A DNA stretch of 64,000 nucleotides from Opisthorchis felineus (taxonomy: Eukaryota; Platyhelminthes; Trematoda; Opisthorchiida; Opisthorchiidae): the NCBI GenBank assembly GCA_004794785.1, contig SJOL01006428.1, positions 676,223 to 740,222 on the forward strand, written 5' to 3'. The translations under genes and the position numbers were made by a program. The notes beneath the pieces are model-generated. The model was not told the DNA's origin, did no database searches, and was given only the letters and a program-made list of their open reading frames with translations. Positions 27,030 through 38,881 of the stretch are shown here, piece by piece; the first letter of the stretch is position 1; every line of letters begins with the position of its first letter.

Positions 27030-27290
27030 ACGGTTCAAAGAAAGCCGGGTGTGCCACTCCGGCTCAGTTTGTGAATTCGGCGTAAAAGTTGAGGGAAATA
27101 GAGTCATCACTAGGCCTAAGCATGATGGAATAATAATGAGAATTAAACTACGAGATAGTGATATCATAGGTGTTGACCTCGCAAAATGCCACTGGATCTT
27201 ATCCTGCGTGGATAGGATTAAGGTTGTACTGGAGAAGCAGGAGTTATAAATGTAATGCTTGAGCATCTGTCCACGCTTCGCAACCGACAT
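27030..27290 (-). pseudogene. Possible LINE endonuclease remnant (LINE copy A)
   Basis: On the minus strand a frame with stops reads VNTYDITIS, then after a stop HYYSIM, LRPSDDSISLNFYAE and FTN. I align this loosely to the APE-type endonuclease region of RTE-like LINEs (the usual pattern is VNDRxMSLRL, then SAYAPxMTSPDDxKxxFYxDL). It lies upstream, in transcription order, of a clearer reverse transcriptase remnant on the same strand, which is the correct element order. Similarity is weak and the frame is broken, so this is an inference helped by position. The distance to the RT block is shorter than in an intact element, which would imply an internal deletion. Confidence 0.3.
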
Positions 27291-30200
27291 GGTGTGAGAG
27301 AGTGGGGTTCTCGTAAGTTTGGTTTTCCTTATACAGGTGCGTTTAAAGCTTGAGCAGTTTGTGTTGGAAACCCGGCCACAGGTCGCTTACAAATGGGTCG
27401 TTTAGGTTCGGAGGTCGAGACCCATTCCACCATGAAATGCGCCATACCTACCTGTGTGGCCTTTTACCAGGTGGATATCACAAGCACCAGATTTTCCTCC
27501 GATCTAAAATCGAAAGTAATATTTCCTAAACTTGTCTAATTTTCCTCTCTAAATAATAGTTTCGGCCTCTAAAGTATCACAAGCTATTCTTCAACTCTTC
27601 GTGTCTCACTATCTTTCTCCTTAGGGTGGGCCAGCCAATCAGAATGAACTGCGTCAGGCTCTTCAGTCTTTGATGGCGGTGTCCGATTTAATTATCATCA
27701 GCTTTGATTGTGTTGATACCCATTGTAATGAGCCACACAAGCCAGAGGTCAAGGGCGCTTAAAACGCCTGTACCTTGGCTTCACACAAACGACCGAAGTA
27801 GGTTTTATTGGATTATCCGAATCAACTATCGTGTTCTTGAGAAGCTTTTGAGCGTCATCTAAGTTGATACCTAACTGCTCCGGACACAACATGCATCCTG
27901 CGTACGCAACAAATTTAACAAACTGTCAGCCTCTGGAATGCATCAGCTCTTAGACGCAGGTTCCGTAACTGCAGAGGAAAAGTAAAAGAATAGAAGATTG
28001 ACGTATGCAGACCCAGGATATCAAGGTAAGCTATATGCCATCTTGCATGCCTGGAGCGGGGCCCGAAAGCTACACAGCACATTTCAGCCATAGTGTCCAC
28101 GGGTAAGGGCTATTTTGATCAAATTCCTTGTCGCTGATAATTTCTGAGTGATCGTGCATTAGCAATGTCCACTGTCATCGGGATTTTGGCTCCAAAACAG
28201 AGCTGATCAGTGTGGTTAAATAGGTCCTGTATACTGCTGATACCGTTGTTGAGATAACCCACAGATAAGGCCGAAAGACATAATTTCCTTCCATACTAAT
28301 GAGAAATTGACTTCTAACAAATAGGCCTGGAACAAACTATCCTAGCCAAAGGGTTGAACTGCCTTGAAAATTAAAGTGGTCCTGGAACGCAAGAAGATTT
28401 CTAGGAAAGACAGTAGTGTGTCAGATACAAATTAAATTACATACCGTCAGTTGCAGGCACCAAAACTTGAGCAAGATTGGGGCGTGACTGAAGGGTGCAT
28501 CCCTCTGCATCGTGCACAAGTGTGGTGGATCACACTGGTGGTCAGCTACTTGTGGCCGGAAGGTTTATTATTCAGCTAACAGCCGGGAGGTTGCTAGTCT
28601 GAACCTCATTAGGGATTCGTTAGATGCAGTCCCAAACAGAAAACAGCTGTACAGTGCCACTCAGTCTCTCAGCACCGCCTAACTTCCTTTTGCTGGATGA
28701 AACCCTACTCCAGCATTCCAAAATCCCATTTTAACACCATAACCCTGGAAGCAACAGTAATTTGCTCCGATGCATAATTTAACTTTGTTCATACTTGTAA
28801 CCACTGCCTATACTAATCTACTGTCGTACTACGAAATGCCAGAAAAAGTGGTCACTCGACCAGCGGTGGATCACAAGATTAAACAATCCTACCAAGATCG
28901 TGTGGTATCGGATAAACCACATACTAAATTTCCTTGGAAGGTTTACTTGTGTTTTACTGGGACTCGGCGCCAGATGAAGAGGTTGAGCGTTGAAGCTGGC
29001 AGTGAAATAATACTGGCGTTAATTTTCAAATTTTCAAGCTTAGGCTGGCCAGTGGTTTTCCACAGGTCCCTGCCTGCTTGTTACCCTTTAGACCTACGTC
29101 AGCATTAATTGCAAGCGCTGGTCACAGGCGAACTGCTTTTGGTTTATCAACAATGTACACGAGTTTAGCGGCTCAACCAATGTTAACCGGTAAATCCACC
29201 TTTGATGATAGGTCATCATACAGTATAAATGTGACAAATTATATTTTACAGGAAAATTTCACAGGAAACTATGGTCTCAAATGTTCAATCTGCATTCCGT
29301 CCGGTAAATGAGTTCGCCTTGGACGAAAAAACAAAAATTATATAATTCCTATAAGAAGGGAGGATTTTGTTTTCGCAACGCAAACAAACACGCCTTCATC
29401 TCAATGAAGATTAACCAACTAGATGGAACATGATTAGTTCATCTGACGTTCAGGTTCAGAGTTCGCACTTTATTAACCATCAGTTGTCATCCTCAATCGT
29501 GGGTATGGGTTGCGACGATTCAAACATATTTAATAGTTTTACACATGTGCGGCTGAATGTCGAGGAACCTGAATGCTGGTATATGATGAAATAATTGCTT
29601 TTAACGTTCCCTCTTTCTTTACGAGGACCTGATAATTGAGATATCATGCGCCTGAAATATCCACTGGTGATAGTTGCATGGTGGTAGTGGCCCATCCTGG
29701 AAGCGTGGCTTGCCACGATTTTTTTTATTTTGCTTGGAGCACATTCCACATATATCGAAGCACTTAATCGTCCCATTTTCATGTTTATGCTTCCTACACA
29801 ACCCTAACACCAAGAGGTCACTAATCCTGCTTACCCACGCAGTCTACATATGGCTTTTCCTGGTTCAGCACGTGCGCGGAATGTCTTCTGTAACCAGCTG
29901 GCTATTTCGATGCGTTTGGTGAACCATGCGATATCCAGTTAACTCATCAGTTGCCTAATTCCTGTTGGAAATAATCAGTATTGGGCAAACACACAACCTC
30001 TTTGGAGGTAGAATTGCTTGACGTTACTCAGCGTCTTCCCAAGTCCGGCCTTCTTATTAACTAGTAAACCCATTCAATGGGCCAATTCTAAGCAATATGC
30101 AAGGACTTGCGTTCTAGTCATTATATTGAGTTCAAACACATGAAAATGTCATAGTCAAAGTAACATGCGTTATTGAAATGCATTCAAGCTGAACTCTTTT

Positions 30201-30305
30201 GATGGTCGTCCGAAACTCTAGTAACAGCGTGGTACAGGGCTGCAAAGAAAAGCAGAGTGTTGCTACATCCTGTAGGAAACAGTGGAACAAACGCACACGC
30301 ACACA

Positions 30306-30315
30306 GGGGGGGGGG
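30306..30315. repeat. G10 homopolymer after a short CA run
   Basis: Ten consecutive G on the plus strand directly after ACGCACACGCACACA. Simple-sequence tract; could be length-polymorphic. Confidence 0.95.
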
Positions 30316-31766
30316 TTCAATGACAGTGTCTTAGTGAACAATAGTTGTGCTTGATGGACACACTTCGATGAGCCTGACAGTCACTGGTGGGGTGCGACAC
30401 CTGTCGAGCAACTGTCTTGCACTTCCGTTGTTCGACCAAGAAAGACCTGCTAGCTGTTGAATACAATCGAATTGTGTTGTCATTCGCACAAGTGTTAGGT
30501 GCAATAGGTTTGCCCATTCGAAATGAGTCCATTCACGTTAAAAAGAATATGGACGGAATGGTAGGATTCCCAGGAATTTTGTGCGCTCTTCATTATTACG
30601 AAGTATATAAGCTTTTGCACACGCGAACTTGAAAACTCAAAGTATTTCACAGTCATGTTACGGTAGAATTACACTGATACTCAGTGCAAGTCAGGAACAC
30701 GTTGGTTCGGTTGGTTATGGTGGTGTTGTTAAAATGGGTGGTTTTTGGCTAGTGGTCAGGTTGTTTTTGATGCTTTCATCGAGCGTGGCATGCTTGTCGT
30801 CTCAGTGTGGACATCACGCTGCTTTCCAGAAACATGAATCTTGCTGAGTTCAACTGCAGTCGCTTTATATTTTCAAGAACAACTGCTCTTCTTAGGATTC
30901 GGAGAAAAGTCTACTGCTCTGGTACTGCAGAATAGCACAGCAACTTTCAGTTTGTTTTTCAGAGGCAACCAACACGTTCCTGAAGTTTGTGCCATCTTAG
31001 GCTGTTCGAGTCTAAAACAATTCATTAGCTTAGAGACTAATTTCTCAATAAGCACCCTGATGCTGTCGCATTGGAGGATGTGACCCAGTTGTGGATGAGT
31101 TGGTGGCGTAGTTCCAACTTTGCGACATGAAACAGCTGTAAAATATTCAAATTCACATGTGTTCTTTGATATGGTGTCGTATTTCTTCAAATATTTCAAT
31201 GGCAGTCGTTTGCGAAATTTGCTGCAAATATTTATCGCAGACTTCCATTCTCCATTATAAACTTAGCGAAGCTGAAGAAAAAAACCGTGATGTTTTTCGC
31301 GGCAACCGGATTAATTTCTACACCCTTACTAGGGACTAGTACAAATATCTTACAATTATTACTACAAAGGCTGTCTGGATTCAGTTGTGAGACCATATCT
31401 GGCCCGTCCATATATGGTTAACCTAGCCTGGCTGTTGAATTATTCCTTGTCCGCTATTTACCTAGGTCAAAAGCATAATAAGAAGAATCTCATTTCCTTA
31501 TCTCTTTAGTTCTTTATTTCATATCCATGTTTTATACGGTTGCGGTGCTACTGCGCTTTCATATAACTTTCCAAAATCATACTTCAAAATGTATTGTCTC
31601 TGGCTCACCGTATGTTTGACGCCGGGTATTCTTCATGGATACCTTATTCGCCCTGTTCAACCATCACGAATGTAAAAGTTCTCGGTATTCTATTTATACC
31701 AGTTTATCTCCTAAATGTGTTTAGGTGAAGGACATCTGGAAAGTTTATTTCAACAAAACAGTTGTG

Positions 31767-31794
31767 CAAGATCCAGCGCACGCAGTGGATCTTG
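31767..31794. repeat. 9-bp inverted repeat CAAGATCCA / TGGATCTTG
   Basis: Perfect arms around the GC-rich 10-nt loop GCGCACGCAG. It lies about 340 bp downstream of the IRX stop codon in the IRX direction, in unannotated DNA. Confidence 0.85.
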
Positions 31795-32105
31795 AACGTT
31801 AGAATATCACAGGTGAGTTCATTCGATTTTCCTTGTTACCAGCGGTCCACAACAACATTCAGCCTAAAAGTGTAAGACAGTATGCCCTACTATGAAGCAA
31901 ATAAAATAATACCATTCGGGGATTGACGGAAAAATTCCTTCATCGTTGTTTCATTTACGCCTGGCTAATTCGCGTTTCTTTGACAAACATTACAACGGGA
32001 TTTGCCACTTACAACTTGGTCGTCTTGCTAGCCAGCTTGCACTCGTAATGAAAGCTGGAATCCAGCTAACAAGTAAATAAGATGCAAAGTAAACAAACAA
32101 CCTGC

Positions 32106-32111
32106 TTTATT
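32106..32111 (-). promoter_or_regulatory. Polyadenylation signal of the Iroquois gene
   Basis: On the minus strand this reads AATAAA, about 20 nt downstream of the TGA of the IRX coding region. If used, the 3' UTR would be very short. The hexamer is canonical, but one hexamer in AT-rich DNA can occur by chance. Confidence 0.45.
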
Positions 32112-32131
32112 ATGGAAGTTGAAGTAAACTC

Positions 32132-32984
32132 TCAATACTTAGACGCTTTTACTGTTTCGGTGTCGAGACTGTCCAATACTGACCAGATTCTTTTCCGAAC
32201 ACAACTTTGCGTTGGGTTTCGAAATTCTGGTGCGTCGGCGCAACTGCATGTAGAGGAGTTGCTTGTTGGTGCTGATATTCTTGACGGCACATAGAATCGT
32301 ATGCCTGTTTCTTGCGGTATCCTTCCAAAATGATTTATTGGCAACGAATTTCTTGTCCCGTGTGCGCGCAGCTTTTCACTGCAGCCCATAGTAGGACTCA
32401 CCCGGCTTCCAGAAGGAACGGAAAATGATTCAACATCAAATCCCACATGGTTTTGTTTGACTGACGGTGGTATAGTAAAATCGTCTTGTACCAAATGGCT
32501 AAGTTTCCTTCTTGAATAAGACTGCGTATCTGTTTCATCAGGAGGGTGAAATTCAGGGGTTTCTAACAGGGTATTTTTCTCGGAATCAGAAGCATTGCCA
32601 AAGGGGTCCACTTGATGTTCTCCAATGTGTCGTATGGGTTTGTAAACAACCTTGTTTTCCATTTCTTTTAAGACCATCACTGAAAGTGTTTCGTTGTTTC
32701 CCCGAATAGGTTTGTAACTTTCAGCTGGACAAAATTGGGAATTTCGACTTCGCGGATACCAAGTCATTTGATTGTCCTTCTTTAATCGACGCCTGGCATT
32801 CGCGAACCAAGTTGATATCTGAGTCAGGTTCATTCGTGTTGCCAAAGCCAACATAACTTTCTCTCCTTTAGTTGGGTAAGGGTTTAACTGATGCTGAATA
32901 AGCCACTTGCGCAACAGACTTGTAGTTTCGCGCGTTGGTACCTTCTTCCCAAAGCCTGATGTAGTGTTTTCTGTTCTACATGGG
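32132..32984 (-). CDS. Iroquois-class (IRX) TALE homeobox gene, terminal coding exon
   Basis: This exon encodes a sequence-specific DNA-binding transcription factor of the Iroquois family, which acts in the nucleus and patterns tissues in animals. The reading frame holds a complete TALE homeodomain: an arm with TRETTS, a first helix with RKWL, the TALE insertion read as [12 protein letters not shown], and a recognition helix [13 protein letters not shown] with W48, F49, N51 and R53 in place. Residue 50 is Ala, as in Iroquois proteins, and QMTW follows as in IRX. Near the C-terminus KRIWSV resembles the family's IWSLA motif. About 280 codons are open from a splice acceptor (TTTTATTTTATGCAG, AG at 32985-32986) to TGA at 32132-32134. 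The acceptor leaves phase 2. The linker after the homeodomain is Ser/Pro-rich and unlike anything I recognise. The ATG-less 5' end shows this is not the first exon. Family assignment is firm; the orthology group is not. Confidence 0.95.
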
Positions 32985-35900
32985 CTGCATAAAATAAAAG
33001 GATAGAAGTAGCGTGTTTAGTGGGCCACCAGAATTATGAAAACATACCAGTAAGTCCTCTCAGAATTATTTTGTTTGTCCAGCGTTCCCACGAGCCACCG
33101 ACCGTAAATGTGTACAAAAGGTTTATTCAAAAGTTTTGGCGGGAATCCGACCTCCTTCCCCGGAGGCTACGCTTCACTTATCGCCTGCTCTCAAATTGTC
33201 ACACCAGACATTTGATACCTTTAAATCTCGGTACTTGGTCCATATCAAAACACGTCGAATACCTGCTTTGGTTAACCAACCCAACAAAAATACTTTGCAC
33301 TCCGTCGTTGCGCCGCTTAATTGCTGTGTTCTAACTGGTAGCAGCAAACCGAATATTTTGCGAGCAAATGTGGTTACTTCTGCTGTCAAACTTTTCGGGT
33401 GGTTACTTTTTTCTTGGAGCGACAACGCGAACTTAGGTCAGTGACATACTCACTCAAACTTAAAAAGGGTGTAGTCCGCCTTGACCATTTGGGGCCTTTG
33501 GTTGAGTCTTACAAAATCCAGATAAACAGAAACACAAAAGTTATAGTTTACTTGACTTCAAGTGATCTACTTAAGTATTTGTCAACTTCAACTTCGTCTT
33601 TCCTATATATTCCGCCCTCAGGTGGGCTTCAGTGAACCTTCTCACTGATTCCTGCTTAGAAGTTGTCTTGGTGTCCAGAATAGGGGTATTCAAACGTGCA
33701 TCACACGGCTATATAAGTTTCACTGGCTTCTACCGGCCGTGACATGTCTTATCAGTTTCTACTCTCTTTACATGGCACATTTGTTTGTATCACAAACTGA
33801 CCATTCGTATGTTCATAACTTGGTATTCACTAAGAATTGGAATTTCAAAGTACACGTTTTCTGATGGCAGAACAGTGGTGTAAATTCAGCAGTTAGACAA
33901 AGGACCAGATCCTCCAGTGCAGAGTATTCATTGGTTGTTTATCTGCATTGTTTTTGTGGTTTAATGTTAGACTTATGTCACTGTTGGCAAACTGTGCAGG
34001 TGAAATATATGTGCATCGTAGATGTTAATTCTGGAACGTGATAAAGTTCATTAACTATGGATACCTCTGTTCCAGCGAAAGTGTATGCAGCCGAAATATG
34101 AAATACCAGTAGTGGCAGTGCAGAAGTTGGAATATTAGATCAAAAGTGCGTTTTACACGCTACAGCTGTTGCCGCATAATTAAGGAATATATAGTAACTA
34201 CTTTCACCCCCTGTCCACTAAGTAGTCGATTTCGCTGTTCCTGATGCATACTTTATAGATACTAGCAATGAAAAACAGACGAAACTTAAAATTAATCCAA
34301 CAAAATACACAAAGATCTGAGTGAAATACTTAGGGATCACAATGGATGCCCTTTAGATCTTCTGCATTTCAATTAATTAATTAATTAATTAATTAATTAA
34401 TTAATTAATTAATTAATTAATCAATGATGGATCATCAGCAACTGAGATGACTTGAACAAAACAGGTTTCAAGCGGTAGACGGACTGCTATTGACTAGCTG
34501 GAGTGGTTAAACATCCCATGTATATTCTTTCGGTGGTTTTTTAACGTCATTTCTAGATGCCCCTTTACGTTCTCTATAAATTAGCATGAATATGTAGCTG
34601 GGAACTCATCCAGAGTTGGTTACAGTTAAGATCCGCTTACTCTTTGAGGCTTAGTGTATACTGCCAGCTGGACTGTAATATTTGCATTTAGCGGGTACTG
34701 AACACCACACTTACGGAATTGACGGCAACAAAATTGGTCAAGTACATAATGAGTAATGTCACACGAATTAAACAAAACCAGCCATTGTCCCTCTAATAAG
34801 TTGATCCCAAGATCTCACCTAGTCATCTTTCGGCTTACTGGACTTTGATAAAGTTGAAAATGGCCTAAACGGAACCAGTCAACTAAATTGGTTTGAATGA
34901 CTTCCTCAAGGTCAACGACCATCCATGGTGTCCAGGATCTAGCTTTTGCCCCTACGATGAACTGGTATTAGAGAAAAGTTTTGGAAATAACATTTGGCAC
35001 GGGGTTGGGGGCCGGCTACATTCAATAGAATTAGTAAAATTCATGTACATATATAGAAAAAACATTTTGGTAAATACATCGAGGGTGAGTATTCGTGACG
35101 AAACCAAAAAGCCAGTGATGGCTGACAGTGCGTCCAAAAAGTAGAATTTTTAGGGATATAAGGACGCTAACATAAAGTAAATGCAGTTACACTGGTTAAA
35201 GATATAGGGACTTACTGGACCAGATAATCGTTTTGCTTTGTGGATTCGGAAATACTGATTCCCGCGTCTTCATCTACACTTTGTGAATAACTGTCAGTTA
35301 CATACTGAGTGGAAAAATAGAAAACGGGAGCACTACAGATCTATAGCGATGTAGTTTTCCTATGTGATAAAACTAACGGTTGGTTTGCACAGGTAGAGTA
35401 TCAGAAACAATATTTGAGAACGAAACTTCCAATGAACTTATGTTAACCAGCCCTTTCTGTGATCATCTCAGAAACAGCTGTATGGATTGAATGGAGCAAA
35501 CCAAAAAAGGAACCATTTCAAGTCCACTCTTGCACTTCCACAAAACTCCTCCGTTGTTACAACCAGTTAATCACATCTTGCTGCACTGTCACTGGTCTGC
35601 TGTAATACACTGGGGCAGACGAACCGGCCAACAAATATCGCAGTACTGTTGTGCAAGCTGCTCATGCTCGTTTTGTAGTGAAAACCATGAGGGATAGAAG
35701 TGCAAGGAATCATGTTTTCCGTTATTTACGGAAACTCCGCTAAACTGATCTAAGATAACATTGTTTAGTAATTCCCAAACCAGGTTCAAGTCACGGTTGT
35801 TCGAATGGGTATTGTCTGCTGGTGAAATCATTCGCGCGAATCAACGGCAAAACCAATATCACTGTGTAACAGTGTACATCGACCAACACACTTTACACGT

Positions 35901-37650
35901 TGGAACGGCTGTAGGTGGGATAAGAAACACCGAGATGCAAGAAAACCTGAGGAAATATTATCAACAGCGCTTTGGTCGAGCATCATGCTGGCCAACATCG
36001 AGTACGAAGATGAGGTACTCTGGATCGACGATACCTTTTCACTCTACAGGATATATGCCGGCAACTTCAGACAGTTTGCCTACTTTAAAAGAGTGCTGCA
36101 TACGAAGTCGCCCACAAGATAGGCAAGGCACCTTTACAACACTCTTATGATAAATCTACTTTAAGATCAGCTCCTCAGTTTTCGTCTGTATAAACCCAAC
36201 CACTAACATGCTCACCTTTCCCCTCAGTCAATCTCACACAGGAACAAGCTCAAGAACAACAGTAAGCAACAACCTAAAGGAACATAGCAATATGGGTGTC
36301 ATTAGGGTGACAAGGGGTCATTAAGTGTGAACACACCCAACCTCTTTGGTGATGTTCACCAAAAGTGGCAACACTAACTGTTTTTGTGGGATGTTGAGCA
36401 AACCAAATTGACGGTGGGCTTTCTGGGTCTGATTGCGTCCTTTCTCTGAACAGAAACTGCGGAAATCAGAAACAACACAGATTTGCTTTTTAGTCCACAT
36501 AGGTGTCTGGAATTAAGGGCTACTTGCATTTTTGACAGACTTTCAGTACAACATTGAGTTGGTTGTAAAGAGCGGTTTAATCGAGAAGCATTTATCCATG
36601 TGAAAATGGTTGCAAATTTGCGCCAAAAATGAAATAACAGAAAAAAATCAATAGGCTAAATAAAAGGGCGTCCAAGGTAGATTAAACTTGCGCTGAATTC
36701 TATTCTGGTGTTCTGGGACACGCACAGATAAATGACTGGTGAGTAATCAACCAGATAGTCCAGGCACACATGGCACTATCAGAAATGCACACTATGGGTG
36801 ATTTCGAACCACTTGCAGGGGTTTTGTTTATCGTGATGTGACTCAGCTCTTCCCTACATGTCTCCATACCGAAAAGCAACAGCCCTGTCTTTTTGGCTGT
36901 GAAAACTTCACCCTGATGCACACAAAACTTCTAAAAATAATGACCGGTATTTGACCTAATAATATGCAAGGCATATAGATGGCTTGATAGACTGCAAGCA
37001 TTTTTACTTCTTAGCTAGTGACTGTACTTTCAAGTTTTAGTTCTAATTGCGGTACTACAAGTTTAATTATCTTGAGAAAAAACACTAGAATGCACTTTGC
37101 GACTGTTACCGCTTGAATCTGAGTCATCGGTGGTGCGCATTTATGGTTCTTGTAGATTAGTCGAAATTTACGGATGAGCGCTTAAGCGTTACTATTCGGT
37201 TACTGGTATCTTGTCAACAGTCTGATTAATCTGTACCGGGAAAGAACATGGCATCAGTCGTTTTTGTAGGCACGGAGTCGGTCTTACGCAATTGTCGCTT
37301 GACGGCAGTTCATAAGCGAAATCAGCTCACACTGGAAAGTACTTTTGGGTAAACATGTATCGAGTAACTTCAACCATGAAATAAACTACAGGTTTAAATC
37401 TTGGCTAAGTTTGATTTTGATCAAGACGTTTGTGAGCCTGGAAGTAAACTGATGGGATTCTTGTTAGTTCCAGTAAAATGATGTTACCAGCATATCCTAT
37501 GCCCTCTAAAGTGACGGTTAGTCCTTAAATGTATGTAAGTTGATGTGAACTATAACTGTTGCAGATTGTTTGAAGTATTTCAAGTGTATATGAATTCAAA
37601 CAACGAACGAAGTAACGTCGTTCCACCCAATCCTTAGCAAAGTAACTTAC
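32985..37650 (-). other. Intron region between the two Iroquois exons
   Basis: Inferred intronic sequence. It begins with the GTAAGT donor at 37650 and ends with the ATGCAG acceptor at 32985. Several open frames of 60-130 codons occur on both strands, for example 35761-36150 plus and 35589-35831 minus, but none shows a domain or a convincing acceptor and donor pair. At least one short coding exon may lie here because the flanking phases do not match. The only obvious repeat is the AATT microsatellite near 34.4 kb. Confidence 0.4.
34371..34421. repeat. (AATT)n tetranucleotide microsatellite
   Basis: About 12.5 perfect copies of AATT. Every overlapping pair of units contains TAATTA, the core site of many homeodomain proteins, on both strands. 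It lies inside the inferred IRX intron. It may be only a simple repeat. Confidence 0.95.
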
Positions 37651-38150
37651 TTTTGCTTGATGCTTTTTTATGTCAGTAAGGGTTAATTCTCCAAAGCGAA
37701 ATGTTCGTTCTCGACTGCCATTCCCCTCGAGTTTCTGCTCACCACGCAGTTCGAATAGGCTTTCGTTACTGTTTTGACAAAATGAATGAAAGAAACTGTG
37801 GAAAGATTGACCAAACGACGATTGATAGTCCGACCATTGGTGTGCCGGATTCGAGTTAGTCAACGAAGGAGCGCCTTGAGAAGTGACTGGCCACTGTCCA
37901 GAAATAATAGACGCATTCAACTCAGCCGGATGTGGTAATGGTAGCAGGGGATTGGACATGCATTGTGAGTTTTTCGTGTTCAGATCAAGCCGAGAAGTGC
38001 TATGGTGCATCAACTGCGAGCGCCGAAACCTGGGACGATTAGAATTATGTGAACAAAAATACGTCACGTGACCATGTGTGACATTGCGGGTGTCATAAAA
38101 CCTTTTCAAACAACGTTTGAAGTTTGGGAACTTGCAAATATTGAAGAACG
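37651..38150 (-). CDS. Probable upstream exon of the Iroquois gene (N-terminal region)
   Basis: This is the second-longest open frame in the window, on the same strand as the IRX homeodomain exon and about 4.7 kb upstream. The peptide is rich in Ser, Asn, Pro and His (segments such as MSNPLLPLPHPAEL and SFGQSFHSFFHSF), as expected of a disordered N-terminal region of a homeodomain protein; there is no recognisable domain. A strong donor (GCAAAA then GTAAGT, GT at 37649-37650) would end the exon in phase 0. Upstream, an acceptor (GATATTTGCAG) would start it at 38150 in phase 1; alternatively translation starts at an in-frame ATG at MHHSTS or MSNPLL. An in-frame TGA lies about 20 nt beyond that acceptor. 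The phase-0 donor does not fit the phase-2 acceptor of the homeodomain exon, so another exon or another splice site is needed. Membership of the IRX gene is inferred from strand, order and composition. Confidence 0.5.
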
Positions 38151-38865
38151 CTGCAAATATCCTGATCTTTCATAACATAGGATGTTTAGGATTTTCAACC
38201 ATGGATGGCGCCGTACTAGACGATTTTCCCATCTGTGAAACTAGCCGAGTCATTATGAATTCACTTTGTGTGAGAGGGAGGTACGTGTGAACCATTCACT
38301 GGCGGTGGATGATAAACAGCCGCTGTCTTCGTGTCTTGAGAACGACAAACAGGTGTCACGATTCTGTCGAAATCCGGTCAGGTTCTATGAAACTAGGAAT
38401 ATTCGTCGCTATGAACCGCTTGGGAATATTGCTATAGACAGGAATTGACATGCAAAAGAACGTTGTATTGTCAGCTAATTTTTTACAATCTCAAGTAAAA
38501 CAGTCAAAGAAGTCATTTTTAATCATTTACCATTTGACGATAATCGACCGATCGCGCCGTTTTACTTTCTTCTGACACATTTTCCACTGCTGTACGTGTG
38601 GATTGTAGGAATATCTAGTATTCAGTTAAGCAAACACAAGCCTAATGAGACCTTAACTAGTGCGGTAACCTCGACTATGAAAAGATTTATTAAAGGCGGT
38701 AGAATGCTCCAGCTGACAGTATATCAAACATCTAGAAGCGGGGTCAAACCAGCGAGCAATCAACCATTTGGTTGGAATTGCTACCCATTTGTTACATTCA
38801 GACAGGAATACGCGTTTTGCATCGATTTCGAATGAGTCCATATCACAAGTGATAACAGAAGCACA

Positions 38866-38881
38866 TCGTTCTTAAGAACGA
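38866..38881. repeat. 16-bp perfect palindrome TCGTTCTTAAGAACGA
   Basis: Gapless self-complementary sequence about 700 bp upstream of the candidate 5' IRX exon. It may be a dimeric protein site or chance. Confidence 0.85.

Larger units (their letters stand above)
27300..32100. other. No gene recognised
   Basis: It contains a possible tRNA-like box B fragment near 27410, a repeat-like patch at 28490-28760 and short frames without domains (the longest is 112 codons at 28770). It ends downstream of the IRX gene. Confidence 0.5.

Noticed and set aside
26626..27030. 134-codon plus-strand ORF
   Set aside because: It lies antisense within the decayed LINE and shows no domain; its length is within chance for 64 kb.
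27380..27440. tRNA-like or SINE box B (GGTCGAGACCC)
   Set aside because: One base short of a full box B, no convincing box A and no cloverleaf.
28490..28760. Possible tRNA-derived SINE
   Set aside because: The GTCTGAACC word only loosely resembles box B, and there is no poly-A or simple tail that can be tied to it.
32082..32294. Plus-strand ORF overlapping the IRX exon
   Set aside because: It is the antisense shadow of the IRX terminal exon, which has clear domain support.
35761..36150. 129-codon plus-strand ORF in the IRX intron
   Set aside because: No domain, no splice context and no matching neighbours; probably chance.
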